This document shows positions 20,374-29,163 of a DNA stretch of 64,000 nucleotides, in pieces. The first letter of the stretch is position 1. The number at the start of each line of letters is the position of its first letter. The DNA lies in NCBI GenBank assembly GCA_002840405.1, contig PHAR01000008.1:1-64000 (forward strand). Direction: 5' to 3'. The DNA is from Deltaproteobacteria bacterium HGW-Deltaproteobacteria-8. Lineage in GTDB: Bacteria; Desulfobacterota; Desulfovibrionia; Desulfovibrionales; Desulfovibrionaceae. The position numbers were made by a program, and so were the translations under genes. Below the pieces are notes generated by a model. That model had not been told where the DNA came from and searched no databases. It saw nothing but the letters and a program-made list of their open reading frames with translations.

Positions 20374-21659
20374 CGCCCGCGCCCGACACCGCGCCCGAAA
20401 TCTGCATCGCCTGGCTCAACGTCCACGGCGGGGCCTTCCACAAGCTCATCCGCCTGCACGAGGCCCTTGGCGCGGCCGGGCTCACCAGCGAGCTGTACTT
20501 TTCCACCTGCCCGCCGCGCGGCCTCAAGGCCGGGGCAGAGCCGGGATCGGACCTCTCCCCCGATGCCAAGGCCGACCTGGAGCGGCGCGGGGTGTTTCTT
20601 CTGCCGCGCCAGGAGGTGTTGCGCCGGGTCGAGGCCTCAAGGGCCCGGCTCCTGCTCACCGACGCGCACCACGACCCGGACCTGCCCGGACTCATCGCCA
20701 AGGCCCGGGCGCGCGGGGCCATCACCGCCCAGATGGCCACCCTGCTCGGGGACTTCACCTGCCACGGGGCCGAGCACCTGCTCCTGCAACACCCGCTGAC
20801 GCTCTTCTTCGAGCTGGAGTTCAACCGCACCAGCGAGTCGCGCCGGTTCTTCGAGGCCGCAAGCGTCACCTTCACCGGGAACATCTTTTTCGAGCCGACC
20901 TCGAACATGCTGCACGGCGGCCATGCCAGCCGAGAAGATTTCTTCGGGAAGTACGGCTTCGACCCAGGGCGGCCGCTGCTGCTGTGGCTGCCCAGCGCGC
21001 CGGACGTGCGCGACGAGAGCTACGGCCAGGTGGCCCAGGCCGCGCGCAACGCCGGGTACAATCTGGCGGCGAAGCTGCACCCCTGGGAGTACGCCTTCAA
21101 GAAGCACGGCCCGCCCCACCCCTGGGGCCTTGAACAGTCCTCGGACAAGCTCTGGGGCGTCACGGCCGTGGACGAGGCCGACACCACCTGGGCCTACCAC
21201 TTCTGCGACGCGGCAATACTGCGCGCCTCGGCCATGAGCCTGGAGATGCCCTTCTGGCGGCGGCCGAGCCTGATCCTGCCGTCCAGCGTCCTGCCGGAAT
21301 ACTTCAACGCCCAGGCGGCCATGGTGGCCTCCTGCTCGGTCCGGCTGCCCTCGGCGCAGGCCCTGGAGGACTTCCTGGCGACCCGGCCCCTGCCGGAGTT
21401 CCAGGCCAAGGACTATGCCCGCGCCCAGGCGGCCACGCGCCTGGACCTCGTCCACGACGCCTATGAGCTGACGGTGCAGGCCCTGGCGCGGCTGCTCAAA
21501 GGCGACACGCCGCAGCGGCTCTCCCCTGCGGCCCTGCGCAGGCTCTACGATCCCCACGTGACCCCGGAGCTCATGCGCTCCCTGCGCCCCACCCGCCGCC
21601 TGCGCGCCCTGGCCGGGCGCCTGTGGCGCGGGCTCTCCAACCCGTCAGCCGCGCGCTAA
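20370..21659 (+). CDS. Uncharacterised GT-B-like protein, possible glycosyl- or polyol-phosphate transferase
   Basis: 429 residues, no signal peptide. I do not recognise a named family with certainty. The pattern CIAWLNVHGGAFHKLIRL at the start, PLLLWLPSAPDV in the middle and YNLAAKLHPWEYAF, then DAAILRASAMSLEMPFW, looks like the two Rossmann halves of a GT-B fold, as in CDP-glycerol transferases and UDP-GlcNAc epimerase-like proteins. In such proteins the conserved KLHPWE-like stretch sits near the donor site. It starts with a TTG that overlaps the SGNH gene stop (TTGA), so the two are coupled. Function in surface glycan assembly is an inference from these neighbours. Confidence 0.65.
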   Translation: MTPAPDTAPEICIAWLNVHGGAFHKLIRLHEALGAAGLTSELYFSTCPPRGLKAGAEPGSDLSPDAKADLERRGVFLLPRQEVLRRVEASRARLLLTDAHHDPDLPGLIAKARARGAITAQMATLLGDFTCHGAEHLLLQHPLTLFFELEFNRTSESRRFFEAASVTFTGNIFFEPTSNMLHGGHASREDFFGKYGFDPGRPLLLWLPSAPDVRDESYGQVAQAARNAGYNLAAKLHPWEYAFKKHGPPHPWGLEQSSDKLWGVTAVDEADTTWAYHFCDAAILRASAMSLEMPFWRRPSLILPSSVLPEYFNAQAAMVASCSVRLPSAQALEDFLATRPLPEFQAKDYARAQAATRLDLVHDAYELTVQALARLLKGDTPQRLSPAALRRLYDPHVTPELMRSLRPTRRLRALAGRLWRGLSNPSAAR

Positions 21660-21813
21660 CAGCGCGAAGCAGGCCAGAACCCGTCGGCTTGACGCGGCAA
21701 TCCAGAAAAGGCTGGGAAGGGCGGAAGAGAGGCCGGGACTGGATCGGCCAAGGCGTTCAGGCGAGCCACCACGCACGGCGGGCCAAGGCCCACACTCAAC
21801 AAGACTTGAAGGC

Positions 21814-22860
21814 TCAGGAGTCCAGCGGCAGGCAGTCCTGCTGCGCGCGCTCATAGTCGTCCATGCGGCCGATATCCAGCCAGGCGTCGCGCACCGGGAA
21901 CACCGCCGCCTTGCCGCTCTGGGCCACAATGGCCTCGAACAGCCGAGGCATGTCGTAGGCCTCGCCCGCCGGCAGCAGCCGCAGCACCTGCGGGGACAGC
22001 ACGTAGATGCCGGCGTTGACGAACACGGTCCGGCTGGGCTTCTCGTCGATGCCCACGAGCCGGTTGCCCTCGGCGCGCACCACGCCAAAGGGGATCTGCA
22101 TGGTGTAATCGCGCACGCACATGGTTCCGGCAGCGCCCTGCTCCACGTGGAATTCCAGCAGGTGGGCGAAGTTCACGTTGGTCAAAAGGTCGCCGTTCAT
22201 CACCAAAAAGGGCAGGTCCAGCTGCGGCAACAGGGTCAGCGCCCCGGCGGTGCCGAGCGGCTTGTCCTCGCGCAGGTAGGTGATGCTGGCCCCGAACTTC
22301 GAGCCGTCGCCGAAATGCGACTCCACCATCTCGGCCCTGTAGTTCACGGAAATATAGAAGCGGCGGAAGCCCTGGGCCAGGAAGGTCTCCAGGATGCGCT
22401 CCAGGATGGGCTTGCCGCCCACGCGCAACAGCGGCTTGGGACAGGTGTCCGTCAGCGGGCGCAGGCGCTCGCCCCGGCCCCCGGCCATGAGCACCACCGG
22501 GTTCTCCAGCTCGCTGCGGGCCATGAGGCTCATCATGGTCTCCAGGCCCACCACGCGGCCCTCGGCATCCACGATGGGGATCTGGCGCAGGACCTTGGCC
22601 TGCATGAGCCCCATCAGGGTCGCGGGGTCGGTCTCGGGAGTGGCGGTGGTGGGCGTGCGGAACATGATCTCCGTCACCGGGCTGGCCAGGGACTTGCCCG
22701 AGAGCAGCGCGCGGCGCACGTCGCCGTCGGTGACGGTGCCGAGCAGCCGCCCTTCCCCGTCCACCACCATGGCGATCTGCAGGCGTGTGGAGTCGATGAG
22801 ACGCAGGACGTCCAGGGCCGGGGTGTCTGGCTTGACGAGGACGGACTTCCATTTTTCCAT
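21814..22860 (-). CDS. CBS-domain nucleotidyltransferase (PtmE-like sugar-phosphate guanylyl/nucleotidyltransferase)
   Basis: 348 residues. Residues about 10-118 are a CBS pair (MVVDGEGRLLGTVTDGDVRR, then IPIVDAEGRVVGLETM). Residues about 122-345 are a sugar nucleotidyltransferase domain with the signature LMAGGRGERLRPLTDTCPKP. The same order occurs in PtmE of Campylobacter, which makes GDP-glucosamine for legionaminic acid. It is the last gene of a four-gene operon with LegG-like and LegB-like enzymes, which supports this role. The nucleotide used cannot be read from the sequence. Gap to the preceding gene is 42 bases. Confidence 0.85.
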   Translation of the reverse strand: MEKWKSVLVKPDTPALDVLRLIDSTRLQIAMVVDGEGRLLGTVTDGDVRRALLSGKSLASPVTEIMFRTPTTATPETDPATLMGLMQAKVLRQIPIVDAEGRVVGLETMMSLMARSELENPVVLMAGGRGERLRPLTDTCPKPLLRVGGKPILERILETFLAQGFRRFYISVNYRAEMVESHFGDGSKFGASITYLREDKPLGTAGALTLLPQLDLPFLVMNGDLLTNVNFAHLLEFHVEQGAAGTMCVRDYTMQIPFGVVRAEGNRLVGIDEKPSRTVFVNAGIYVLSPQVLRLLPAGEAYDMPRLFEAIVAQSGKAAVFPVRDAWLDIGRMDDYERAQQDCLPLDS

Positions 22861-22902
22861 GGCTGGACGCTCCCTGTGCGGGGGGGACCGGGGCCGGTCC
22901 GG

Positions 22903-24093
22903 CTAGTAGGTCATCTTCTTCTGCACCAGGGCCGGGCCAAGATCAATGGTCGCCAGGATGTCCGCGATGCGCGGCCCGGCGTTGCCCGAACCATAGGGGT
23001 TGACCACGCCCGCGCAGTGCGCGCGCCAGGCGTCGTCGAAAATGCCGCGCGTACAGGCGGCGTGGATGGCCTCTTCGTCGTAGCCGGTGTCCACCACGTT
23101 GTCTGCGCGCAGGCGGCCCTGCTGGCGGCTGCCGATGTTCACCACCGGGCAGCCGAAGATGGCCGTCTCCTTGATGCCGCTGGAGGAGTTGCCCGCGTAG
23201 ACCCCGCGCCCGGCCTGGCCACAGAGGTTGAGCACGCCGTGGTAGTTGCGCCGGCCCAGGCTCTTGTGGACCTGGATGTTCGGGAGGTTCAGGGCCGCCA
23301 CCCGCTCCAGCTCGTGGATGATGGCTTTGCCGCCCGCGTCGTTGTTGGGGTAGGTCAGGATGACCTGCACGCCCTCGGCCGCCAGACGGCGCATGGCGGC
23401 CAGCGCCGGGCGCACCTGGGCGGCCGCGTCCTCGAACTCGGTGGTCACGCTATGCTGGGTGAAAATGACCACGGGCCGGTTCAGGTCCAGGCCGTAGCGC
23501 TCACGCAGCTCTTCCGGGCTGGCGTAGTTGCCCTGGGCGATCAAGTCCAGCGCCGGGAAGCCGACGTTGTGCACGCGCCAGGGCTCCTCGCCCAGCTTGC
23601 GCACGCGCTCGGCGGCCTCCTCGTTGGTGGTGAAGTGCAGGTGCGCGAGCTTGGTCATGGCGTGGCGCACGGAGTCGTCCAGCGCACCGCCCTCGGTGAT
23701 GTCGCCACCCTCGATGTGAGCCGTGGGGATGCCCATCTGCGTGCCCGCCACCACCGCGGCCAGGCCCTCGAAGCGGTCGGCGTAGACCACGAAGAAGTCG
23801 GGCCGCAGCGCATCCAGGCTCTCCGACAGGCTGACGATGCCCGTGCCGATGGCCTGGGCCGTGGCGGCCAGGGTGTCGTGGTGCATGGTCATCTTCACTT
23901 CCGCGTGGATGGTGAAGCCGTCGCGCTCGATCTCGCTCTTGGTGGCCCCGAAGTCCTCGTCCAGGTGCGCGCCGCCCACAAAGAGAAAACCCTCGAGGTC
24001 CGGGTGGGCGTTGATGGCCTTGATGATGGGGAACTGCAGGCCGTACTCGGCCCGGTTGCCCGTGAAGATGGCTATTTTGCGTTTCCGGCTCAT
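22903..24093 (-). CDS. Hydrolysing UDP/GDP-sugar 2-epimerase (NeuC/LegG family)
   Basis: 396 residues. The opening IAIFTGNRAEYGLQFPIIKAI and later IPTAHIEGGDITEGG, VIFTQHSVTTEFE, and GNSSSGIKETAIFGCPVVNIG are typical of hydrolysing GlcNAc-2-epimerases. These produce ManNAc-type sugars and free the nucleotide. In the neighbourhood of LegB- and PtmE-like genes the best match in role is LegG (2,4-diacetamido sugar epimerase), one step before nonulosonic acid synthase. No synthase (NeuB/LegI) or CMP-transferase is present in this window. Only one base separates it from the upstream gene. Confidence 0.88.
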   Translation of the reverse strand: MSRKRKIAIFTGNRAEYGLQFPIIKAINAHPDLEGFLFVGGAHLDEDFGATKSEIERDGFTIHAEVKMTMHHDTLAATAQAIGTGIVSLSESLDALRPDFFVVYADRFEGLAAVVAGTQMGIPTAHIEGGDITEGGALDDSVRHAMTKLAHLHFTTNEEAAERVRKLGEEPWRVHNVGFPALDLIAQGNYASPEELRERYGLDLNRPVVIFTQHSVTTEFEDAAAQVRPALAAMRRLAAEGVQVILTYPNNDAGGKAIIHELERVAALNLPNIQVHKSLGRRNYHGVLNLCGQAGRGVYAGNSSSGIKETAIFGCPVVNIGSRQQGRLRADNVVDTGYDEEAIHAACTRGIFDDAWRAHCAGVVNPYGSGNAGPRIADILATIDLGPALVQKKMTY

Positions 24094-24094
24094 G

Positions 24095-25213
24095 TCATTC
24101 CTGTGCGGCGCGCGCGCCGCCGATGCTTGAGGTAAGCCCCGTGCGGAGGCTGGTACGGGGCTGCCAGCCGGTCAGGGCGATGAGGCGGCTGTTGTCGAGC
24201 ACGAGGCTCGACGGCCGGGCGTCCGGGCCGGGCTCCCGCTCCTGCGGAAGGCGCGAAGTATGGAAAAGTTCGGCGCAAAGGTCAATGAGCCCGCCCACCG
24301 AAGTTCCCAAACCCGTGGACAGGTTGGCCGTCAGCGCCCCTCCGGCCCCTTCGGCCCCATTGGGCCGTCCAAGGGTGTTGGCGGCGAGGCCCAGGCGGAT
24401 GAGCCCCTCGGCGGCATCGGTGACGAACAAAAAATCGCGCACCGGGCTCTCGTCCCAGACCTGCAAAGGGCCGCCAGCCCTGGCCTGGGCCAGGATGCGC
24501 CCGAGCACCGTGTTCTCGCCCCCGCCTGGGCCGTAGAGGTTGGACAGCCGGGCAATGGCGCAGCGCAATGGCCCGCCCGCGCAAGCCGCGCGCACCAGCC
24601 CCTCGGCCTTGATCTTGCCGCGCGCATACTCTGCCGCAGGCAACAGCGGGTCGTCCTCGCGCGCCGGGCGGGGCAGGCCGTCGCCATAGACGATGCCCGT
24701 GGAAGGAAAGACAAAGGCGCACGGCACGGCGGACAAGGCAACGAGCGCCTCGGCCACCAGGTCCACGTTGAGCCGCCCAGCCAGGTCCGGGTCGCGCTGG
24801 CAGGCGCCCGCGTCGGCCAGGCCCGCCAGATGGAAGAAGGCCACCGGGGCTCCGCCCCTGGCCCCGGCAGGGGGCTCCGCCCCCTGCACCCCGGCCAAAG
24901 GGCCTAGGCCCTTTGGAATCCCGTTGGGGGGTCCAGGAGACAAGGCCCCCTGGCCTGCGGAGCATGCAGCAGAGCACGTCGCCGGGCCTGCACCAAGATA
25001 CGCTGCGGCCTCGGCCAAGGCATCCGAGCCCTCGACATTGTGGCTGTAGCCTGCCGGCAGCGCGCCGGGCCAGGGCCTGGTGTCGATGCCCAGGACCAGC
25101 GCCCCGGAGGCCGAGAGCTGGCGCACGACCTCGCGGCCCAGGAACCCGCAGGCCCCGAAGACCACGGCGCGGGCGAAACGCGCAGCAAGGGGAGGTGACT
25201 GAAGAGCGGGCAC
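24095..25213 (-). CDS. NAD-dependent sugar epimerase/dehydratase (extended SDR) with an internal repeat-encoded insertion
   Basis: 372 residues. An extended short-chain dehydrogenase with the nucleotide site VVFGACGFLGREVV (about 17-30), the substrate region FVFPSTGIVYGDG, and a YARGKIKAEG segment matching the YxxxK catalytic pair. Residues about 76-124 (CSAACSAGQGALSPGPPNG onward) are foreign to the fold: they are encoded by a GC-rich palindromic repeat (24842-24988) lying between two core beta-strands, and the frame stays open through it. Starts at GTG 25213 after AGGGG; 9 bases from the legB-like gene. Probably acts on the LegB product or a related sugar; activity may be damaged by the insertion. 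Confidence 0.8.
   Translation of the reverse strand: MPALQSPPLAARFARAVVFGACGFLGREVVRQLSASGALVLGIDTRPWPGALPAGYSHNVEGSDALAEAAAYLGAGPATCSAACSAGQGALSPGPPNGIPKGLGPLAGVQGAEPPAGARGGAPVAFFHLAGLADAGACQRDPDLAGRLNVDLVAEALVALSAVPCAFVFPSTGIVYGDGLPRPAREDDPLLPAAEYARGKIKAEGLVRAACAGGPLRCAIARLSNLYGPGGGENTVLGRILAQARAGGPLQVWDESPVRDFLFVTDAAEGLIRLGLAANTLGRPNGAEGAGGALTANLSTGLGTSVGGLIDLCAELFHTSRLPQEREPGPDARPSSLVLDNSRLIALTGWQPRTSLRTGLTSSIGGARAAQE
24842..24988. repeat. GC-rich palindromic (REP-like) element inserted in frame in a coding gene
   Basis: Four inverted repeats in a row: GGGGCTCCGCCCC, GGGGGCTCCGCCCCC, the perfect 18-bp palindrome AAAGGGCCTAGGCCCTTT (24897-24914), and GGGGGGTCC...AAGGCCCCC. It is about 147 bases, close to 49 codons. 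It resembles the intergenic palindromes at 29290-29329 and 49853-49890 (TGGGGGGTCCAGGGGGCC type). Confidence 0.75.
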
Positions 25214-25222
25214 TGCAGGCCC

Positions 25223-26233
25223 CTAGATGTTGTACTGGTCGGCCTTGTAGGCCTTGCGGTTCTCGGGGTCGGCGAACCACTGGGCGGTCTCCGAAAGACC
25301 CCGGTCAAAGCCGTCGAGCCCGCCGTAGGCCGGATGCCAGCCGCAGAGCCTGGCCGCCTTGGCGTTGCCCGCGAACAGACGCTCCACCTCGCTCTTCTCG
25401 GGCCGCAGGCGCGCCTCGTCGCACTCGATCTCGATGTCCGCGCCCATGACGTGCGCGATGCGCTTGGCCGTGTCGCCGATGCTGACCTCGAACCCGCTGC
25501 CCACGTTGATGACCTCGCCCACGGCGGCGTCGGCCTGGGCAATGGCGAGGAACCCGCCCACCGTGTCGCTGACGAAGTTGAAGTCCCGCGTGGGGGAGAG
25601 AGCGCCGAGCTTGATGGTGCGCTTGCCCGCCGCGATCTGGGTGATGATGGTCGGGATGACGGCGCGGGCGCTCTGGCGCGGGCCGTAGGTGTTGAAGGGC
25701 CGGATCACGGCCACGGGCGTGCCGAAGGCGGCGAAAAAGGACAGGGCCAGCTGGTCCGCCCCGATTTTGGTGGCCGAATAGGGCGACTGGCCCTGGAGCG
25801 GATGCTCCTCGGTGATGGGCACGAAGCGCGCCGTGCCGTAAACCTCGCTGGTGGAGGTGTGGACCACCTTGGCCACGTCCAGGTCGCGCGCGGCCTGCAC
25901 GATGTTCAGCGTGCCGGCCACGTTGGTCTGCACGTAGGTGTCGGGCGAGTGGTAGGAATAGGGGATGGCGATGAGCGCGGCCAGGTGCAGCACCACATCG
26001 CAGCCGCGCATGGCCGTGCGCACGCCGTTGCCATCGCGGATGTCGCCCTGGAAAACGTCCAGGCTCTTCTTGAGCTCCGGCTCGAAGCTGTCCAGCCAGC
26101 CCCAGGAGGAGAAGGCGTTGTAGTGCACAAAGGCGCGCACGTCATGCCCCTCGCGCACCAGCCGCTCCACCAGGTGCGAACCGATGAAGCCGCCCGCGCC
26201 GGTGACCAGAATCTTTTTGCCCAGAAGCTCCAT
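25223..26233 (-). CDS. legB: NAD-dependent nucleotide-sugar 4,6-dehydratase (LegB-like)
   Basis: 336 residues of an extended SDR. The start KKILVTGAGGFIGSHLVERL binds NAD. SEVYGTARFVPITEEHP, SPYSATKIGADQL (YxxxK) and RPFNTYGPRQSARAVIPTII are typical of LegB-type GDP-GlcNAc 4,6-dehydratases. It catalyses the first committed step towards 2,4-diamino-trideoxy sugars. It is the first gene of the operon legB-SDR-legG-ptmE-like. LegC, LegH and LegI homologues are not adjacent, so the rest of the pathway must lie elsewhere or the end product differs. GAGGAGC precedes the start. Confidence 0.85.
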   Translation of the reverse strand: MELLGKKILVTGAGGFIGSHLVERLVREGHDVRAFVHYNAFSSWGWLDSFEPELKKSLDVFQGDIRDGNGVRTAMRGCDVVLHLAALIAIPYSYHSPDTYVQTNVAGTLNIVQAARDLDVAKVVHTSTSEVYGTARFVPITEEHPLQGQSPYSATKIGADQLALSFFAAFGTPVAVIRPFNTYGPRQSARAVIPTIITQIAAGKRTIKLGALSPTRDFNFVSDTVGGFLAIAQADAAVGEVINVGSGFEVSIGDTAKRIAHVMGADIEIECDEARLRPEKSEVERLFAGNAKAARLCGWHPAYGGLDGFDRGLSETAQWFADPENRKAYKADQYNI

Positions 26234-26453
26234 GCCTGCTCCTCTCTTCTGTCAACAATATCCCAAGCGAACGACAAAAACCGCCCGCCGGACATCGCCC
26301 ATTGGTGGCACGATCAATAGAGAAAGAGGGCAGGAATTGCAAGGCGGCGCCCCATGCGCCCCTTCCGCCCGCCGCCCGCCGCGCGCGCCGGGCTCTTGGC
26401 AAGCCGCACAGGTCAAGCTACTGTCGTTCCAAACATTCCCAAAGGAGCCCCCC

Positions 26454-26816
26454 ATGCATCATAAGATGACCCTCAGATCCTTCTTCCTGGCCCTGGCCCT
26501 TGTTCTCCTGCTGGTCTCCGCCGCCTTTGCCGGGAAGAACACCGTGCACTTCTTCGTGGTCCCGTCCAGCGTGTCGGCCCAGAAGATCCCGGCCTTGAAC
26601 GACTTTCTGGTCAAGACAGCCGGGGGCTTCACTGCCGCGCGCAGCCACGGCCGCGGGCCGGGCAGCACCGACCGCAAGATCAAGCTGGACAACTGGAGCT
26701 ACACCGTGGCTGCGGACAAGGACCTGTCGGGGGAGATCATGGACTACCTGAAGACCCAGTGCGGCCTGCCCGGCGTGTTCATGCTGGTCTACGAGGCCGA
26801 CAGGCCTGGGCTGTAG
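26454..26816 (+). CDS. Small secreted protein of unknown function
   Basis: 120 residues. A signal peptide (KMTLRSFFLALALVLLLVSA, cleavage near AFA at residue 26) and a mature part of about 94 residues that begins GKNTVHFFVVPSSVSAQKIP and is predicted to be a small mixed alpha/beta domain; two residues after the middle GRGPGSTDRKIKLDNWSYTV there is one Cys (QCG). AAAGGAG lies 8 bases before the ATG. The gene is alone and has its own terminator. No family recognised. Confidence 0.75.
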   Translation: MHHKMTLRSFFLALALVLLLVSAAFAGKNTVHFFVVPSSVSAQKIPALNDFLVKTAGGFTAARSHGRGPGSTDRKIKLDNWSYTVAADKDLSGEIMDYLKTQCGLPGVFMLVYEADRPGL

Positions 26817-26830
26817 GGCAAAAGCCACAA

Positions 26831-26868
26831 AAATGGCCGCCTCCAGAGTGCTGGGGGTGGCCTTTTTA
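26831..26868 (+). terminator. Terminator after the small secreted protein
   Basis: AAAATGGCCGCCTCC pairs with GGGGGTGGCC plus T run (with small mismatches) and ends in five T. Confidence 0.75.
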
Positions 26869-26936
26869 TCTGCCCCTTGGCAAGCCCGCCCGCTTTGGCT
26901 AGTCTTGCGCCCACACCACACCGCAAGGAGCCCCAC

Positions 26937-28130
26937 ATGACCCTTCTCTCCGCCCAGGTTTCCAGCTACATGGACCGCTCGTCCTGGATCCGCCGCATGT
27001 TCGAGGCCGGGATCGAGCTCAAGAAGCAGTTTGGCGAGGACCAGGTCTGCGACTTCAGCCTGGGCAACCCCGACCTGCCGCCGCCCGCCTGCGTCTGCCA
27101 AAGCCTGCACGAGATCGCCGACGAGGCCGTTGCCCCCTTCGCCTTCGGCTACATGCCGAACTTCGGCTACCCACATGTGCGCGAAGCCCTGGCCGAAACA
27201 GTCAGCAAGGAACAGGGCGTGCCCGTGGCCGCGACCGACCTGGTCATCACCTGCGGCGCGGCCGGGGCCATCAACGCCTTCTACCGCGCCGTCATCACCC
27301 CCGGCGACGAGATCCTGTGCCCGGCGCCCTACTTCGTGGAGTACGGCTTCTACGTGGAGAACCACGGCGGCGTCTTGAAGACCGCGCCAGCCAAGCCCGG
27401 CACCTTCGACCTGGACGTGGCCGCGCTGGAAGCCGCCATCACCGACAAGACGGCCGTGGTGCTCATCAACTCGCCCAACAACCCCACCGGCGTGGTCTAC
27501 CCGCGCGAGACCCTGGTGGAGCTGGCCGCCATGCTCACGCGCCGAAACGCCGGGCGCACGCGGCCCATCTTCCTGCTGGCCGACGAGCCCTACCGCTTCC
27601 TGGCCTTTGACGGCGTGGAAGTGCCCTCGCTTTTGCCGCTGTACCCGTACACCGTTGTGGTCAGCTCCTTCTCCAAGAACCTTTCGCTGGCCGGAGCGCG
27701 CGTGGGCTACGCCCTGGTGAACCCGGCCATGCCGGGCAAGGACGAGCTTGTGGCGGGCATCATCCTGGCCAACCGCATCCTGGGCTTCGTCAATGCGCCC
27801 GCCCTGGCCCAGAAGCTCCTGGCCAAGACCCTGGGCTCCCAGGTGGACGCGAAGATCTACGCCGGACGCCGCGACGCCATGCGCGAGGTGCTGGACGCCG
27901 CAGGCTACACCTACCCCCTGCCGCGCGGCGCGTTCTACTTCTTCCCCCAGGCTCCGGGCGGCGACGACGTGGCCTTTGTGCAGCTGCTGCTGGAGGAACG
28001 CATCCTGGCCGTGCCGGGCAAGGGCTTCGGCTGCCCCGGCCACTTCCGCCTGGCCTTCTGCGTGGGCGAGGACGTCATCCGCCGCGCCGCAGACGGCTTC
28101 AAACGCGCCCTGGACAAAGCCAAGGCATAG
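26937..28130 (+). CDS. PLP-dependent aminotransferase, class I/II
   Basis: 397 residues, cytoplasmic aspartate-aminotransferase fold. Features: FSLGNPDLPPP at the start, TCGAAGAINAFYRAV, INSPNNPTGVVYP, and the PLP-lysine block SSFSKNLSLAGARVGYAL (Lys near residue 245). The gene follows AAGGAG and ends 8 bases before a beta-hydroxyacid dehydrogenase gene, so the two form a small operon. The substrate is likely an amino acid / 2-keto acid pair, but which one cannot be told from the sequence. Confidence 0.92.
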   Translation: MTLLSAQVSSYMDRSSWIRRMFEAGIELKKQFGEDQVCDFSLGNPDLPPPACVCQSLHEIADEAVAPFAFGYMPNFGYPHVREALAETVSKEQGVPVAATDLVITCGAAGAINAFYRAVITPGDEILCPAPYFVEYGFYVENHGGVLKTAPAKPGTFDLDVAALEAAITDKTAVVLINSPNNPTGVVYPRETLVELAAMLTRRNAGRTRPIFLLADEPYRFLAFDGVEVPSLLPLYPYTVVVSSFSKNLSLAGARVGYALVNPAMPGKDELVAGIILANRILGFVNAPALAQKLLAKTLGSQVDAKIYAGRRDAMREVLDAAGYTYPLPRGAFYFFPQAPGGDDVAFVQLLLEERILAVPGKGFGCPGHFRLAFCVGEDVIRRAADGFKRALDKAKA

Positions 28131-28138
28131 GAGAGGCA

Positions 28139-29038
28139 ATGAGCACGAACTCCCCCCAGGACAAGGCATTGCGAATCGGCTGGATCGGCACCGGGGTCAT
28201 GGGCCTGTCCATGTGCGGACACTTGATGGCCGCCGGGCACCCGGCCACGGTCCACAACCGCACCCGTTCCAAGGCCCAGCCCCTGCTGGACCGTGGCGCT
28301 GCCTGGGCCGACAGCCCCGGCAAAGTGGCCGAGGCCTCGGACATCGTCTTCAGCATCGTGGGCTTTCCGGACGACGTGCGGCGCGTCTATCTGGCCGAGG
28401 ACGGCGTGCTGGCGGGGCTCAAGCCCGGCGGCGTGGCCGTGGACATGACCACCACCAGCCCCACGCTGTCCGTGGAGATTTTCGCGGCCGCGCAAAAGAA
28501 GGGCCAGCACACCCTGGATGCGCCGGTGTCCGGCGGCGACGTGGGCGCGAAGAACGCGGCCCTGTCCATCATGGTCGGCGGCGAGGCAGCGGTCTTCGAC
28601 CGTGTTCGGCCTCTTTTCGAATGCATGGGCAGGATCATCCTGCACCAGGGACCGGCCGGGGCCGGGCAGCACACCAAGATGTGCAACCAGATCGTCATCG
28701 CCGGGAGCATGATCGGCGTGTGCGAGAGCCTGCTCTACGCCACCCGCGCCGGGCTCGACCCGCAGGCCCTGCTCGGATCCATCTCCAAGGGCGCGGCAGG
28801 CTGCTGGAGCCTGGAGAACCTGGCCCCGCGCATCCTCAAGGGCGACTATGCTCCGGGCTTCATGATCGACCACTTCATCAAGGACATGGGCATCGCCCTG
28901 GAAGAGGCGCAACGCATGGGCCTCAAGCTGCCGGGGCTGGAGCTGGTGCACGGGCTCTACAGCCAGGCGGCCCAGGACGGCCACGGCCGCGACGGCACCC
29001 AGGCGCTGTTCCTGGCCCTCAAGAAGCTGTCCGCGTAG
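28139..29038 (+). CDS. NAD(P)-dependent beta-hydroxyacid dehydrogenase (3-hydroxyisobutyrate / tartronate-semialdehyde type)
   Basis: 299 residues. The Rossmann motif IGWIGTGVMGLSMCGHLMAAG (about 12-31) is followed by VDMTTTSPTLS, DAPVSGGDVGAKNAALSIMV and the catalytic-Lys segment GAGQHTKMCNQ (about 178-188), all diagnostic of the family. Reaction: oxidation of a beta-hydroxy acid or reduction of a semialdehyde such as succinic or tartronic semialdehyde. It is coupled in an operon with the aminotransferase upstream (8-base gap), which could supply or use the keto/semialdehyde. Confidence 0.92.
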   Translation: MSTNSPQDKALRIGWIGTGVMGLSMCGHLMAAGHPATVHNRTRSKAQPLLDRGAAWADSPGKVAEASDIVFSIVGFPDDVRRVYLAEDGVLAGLKPGGVAVDMTTTSPTLSVEIFAAAQKKGQHTLDAPVSGGDVGAKNAALSIMVGGEAAVFDRVRPLFECMGRIILHQGPAGAGQHTKMCNQIVIAGSMIGVCESLLYATRAGLDPQALLGSISKGAAGCWSLENLAPRILKGDYAPGFMIDHFIKDMGIALEEAQRMGLKLPGLELVHGLYSQAAQDGHGRDGTQALFLALKKLSA

Positions 29039-29075
29039 CCCCTTTTCCACACCCGCAGCACACCAGCACCGAACC

Positions 29076-29114
29076 GAAAGGGCTGGCCCGGATGAAACCT
29101 GGGCCAGCCCTTTC
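29076..29114 (+). terminator. Terminator-like hairpin after the dehydrogenase gene
   Basis: GAAAGGGCTGGCCC pairs with GGGCCAGCCCTTTC around an 11-base loop. The following T tract is short, so its strength is uncertain. Confidence 0.6.
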
Positions 29115-29163
29115 AGCTTGTGCGGGTCAGGGGTCGCGCGGCTCTTTGAGCACGCTCCCCTCT

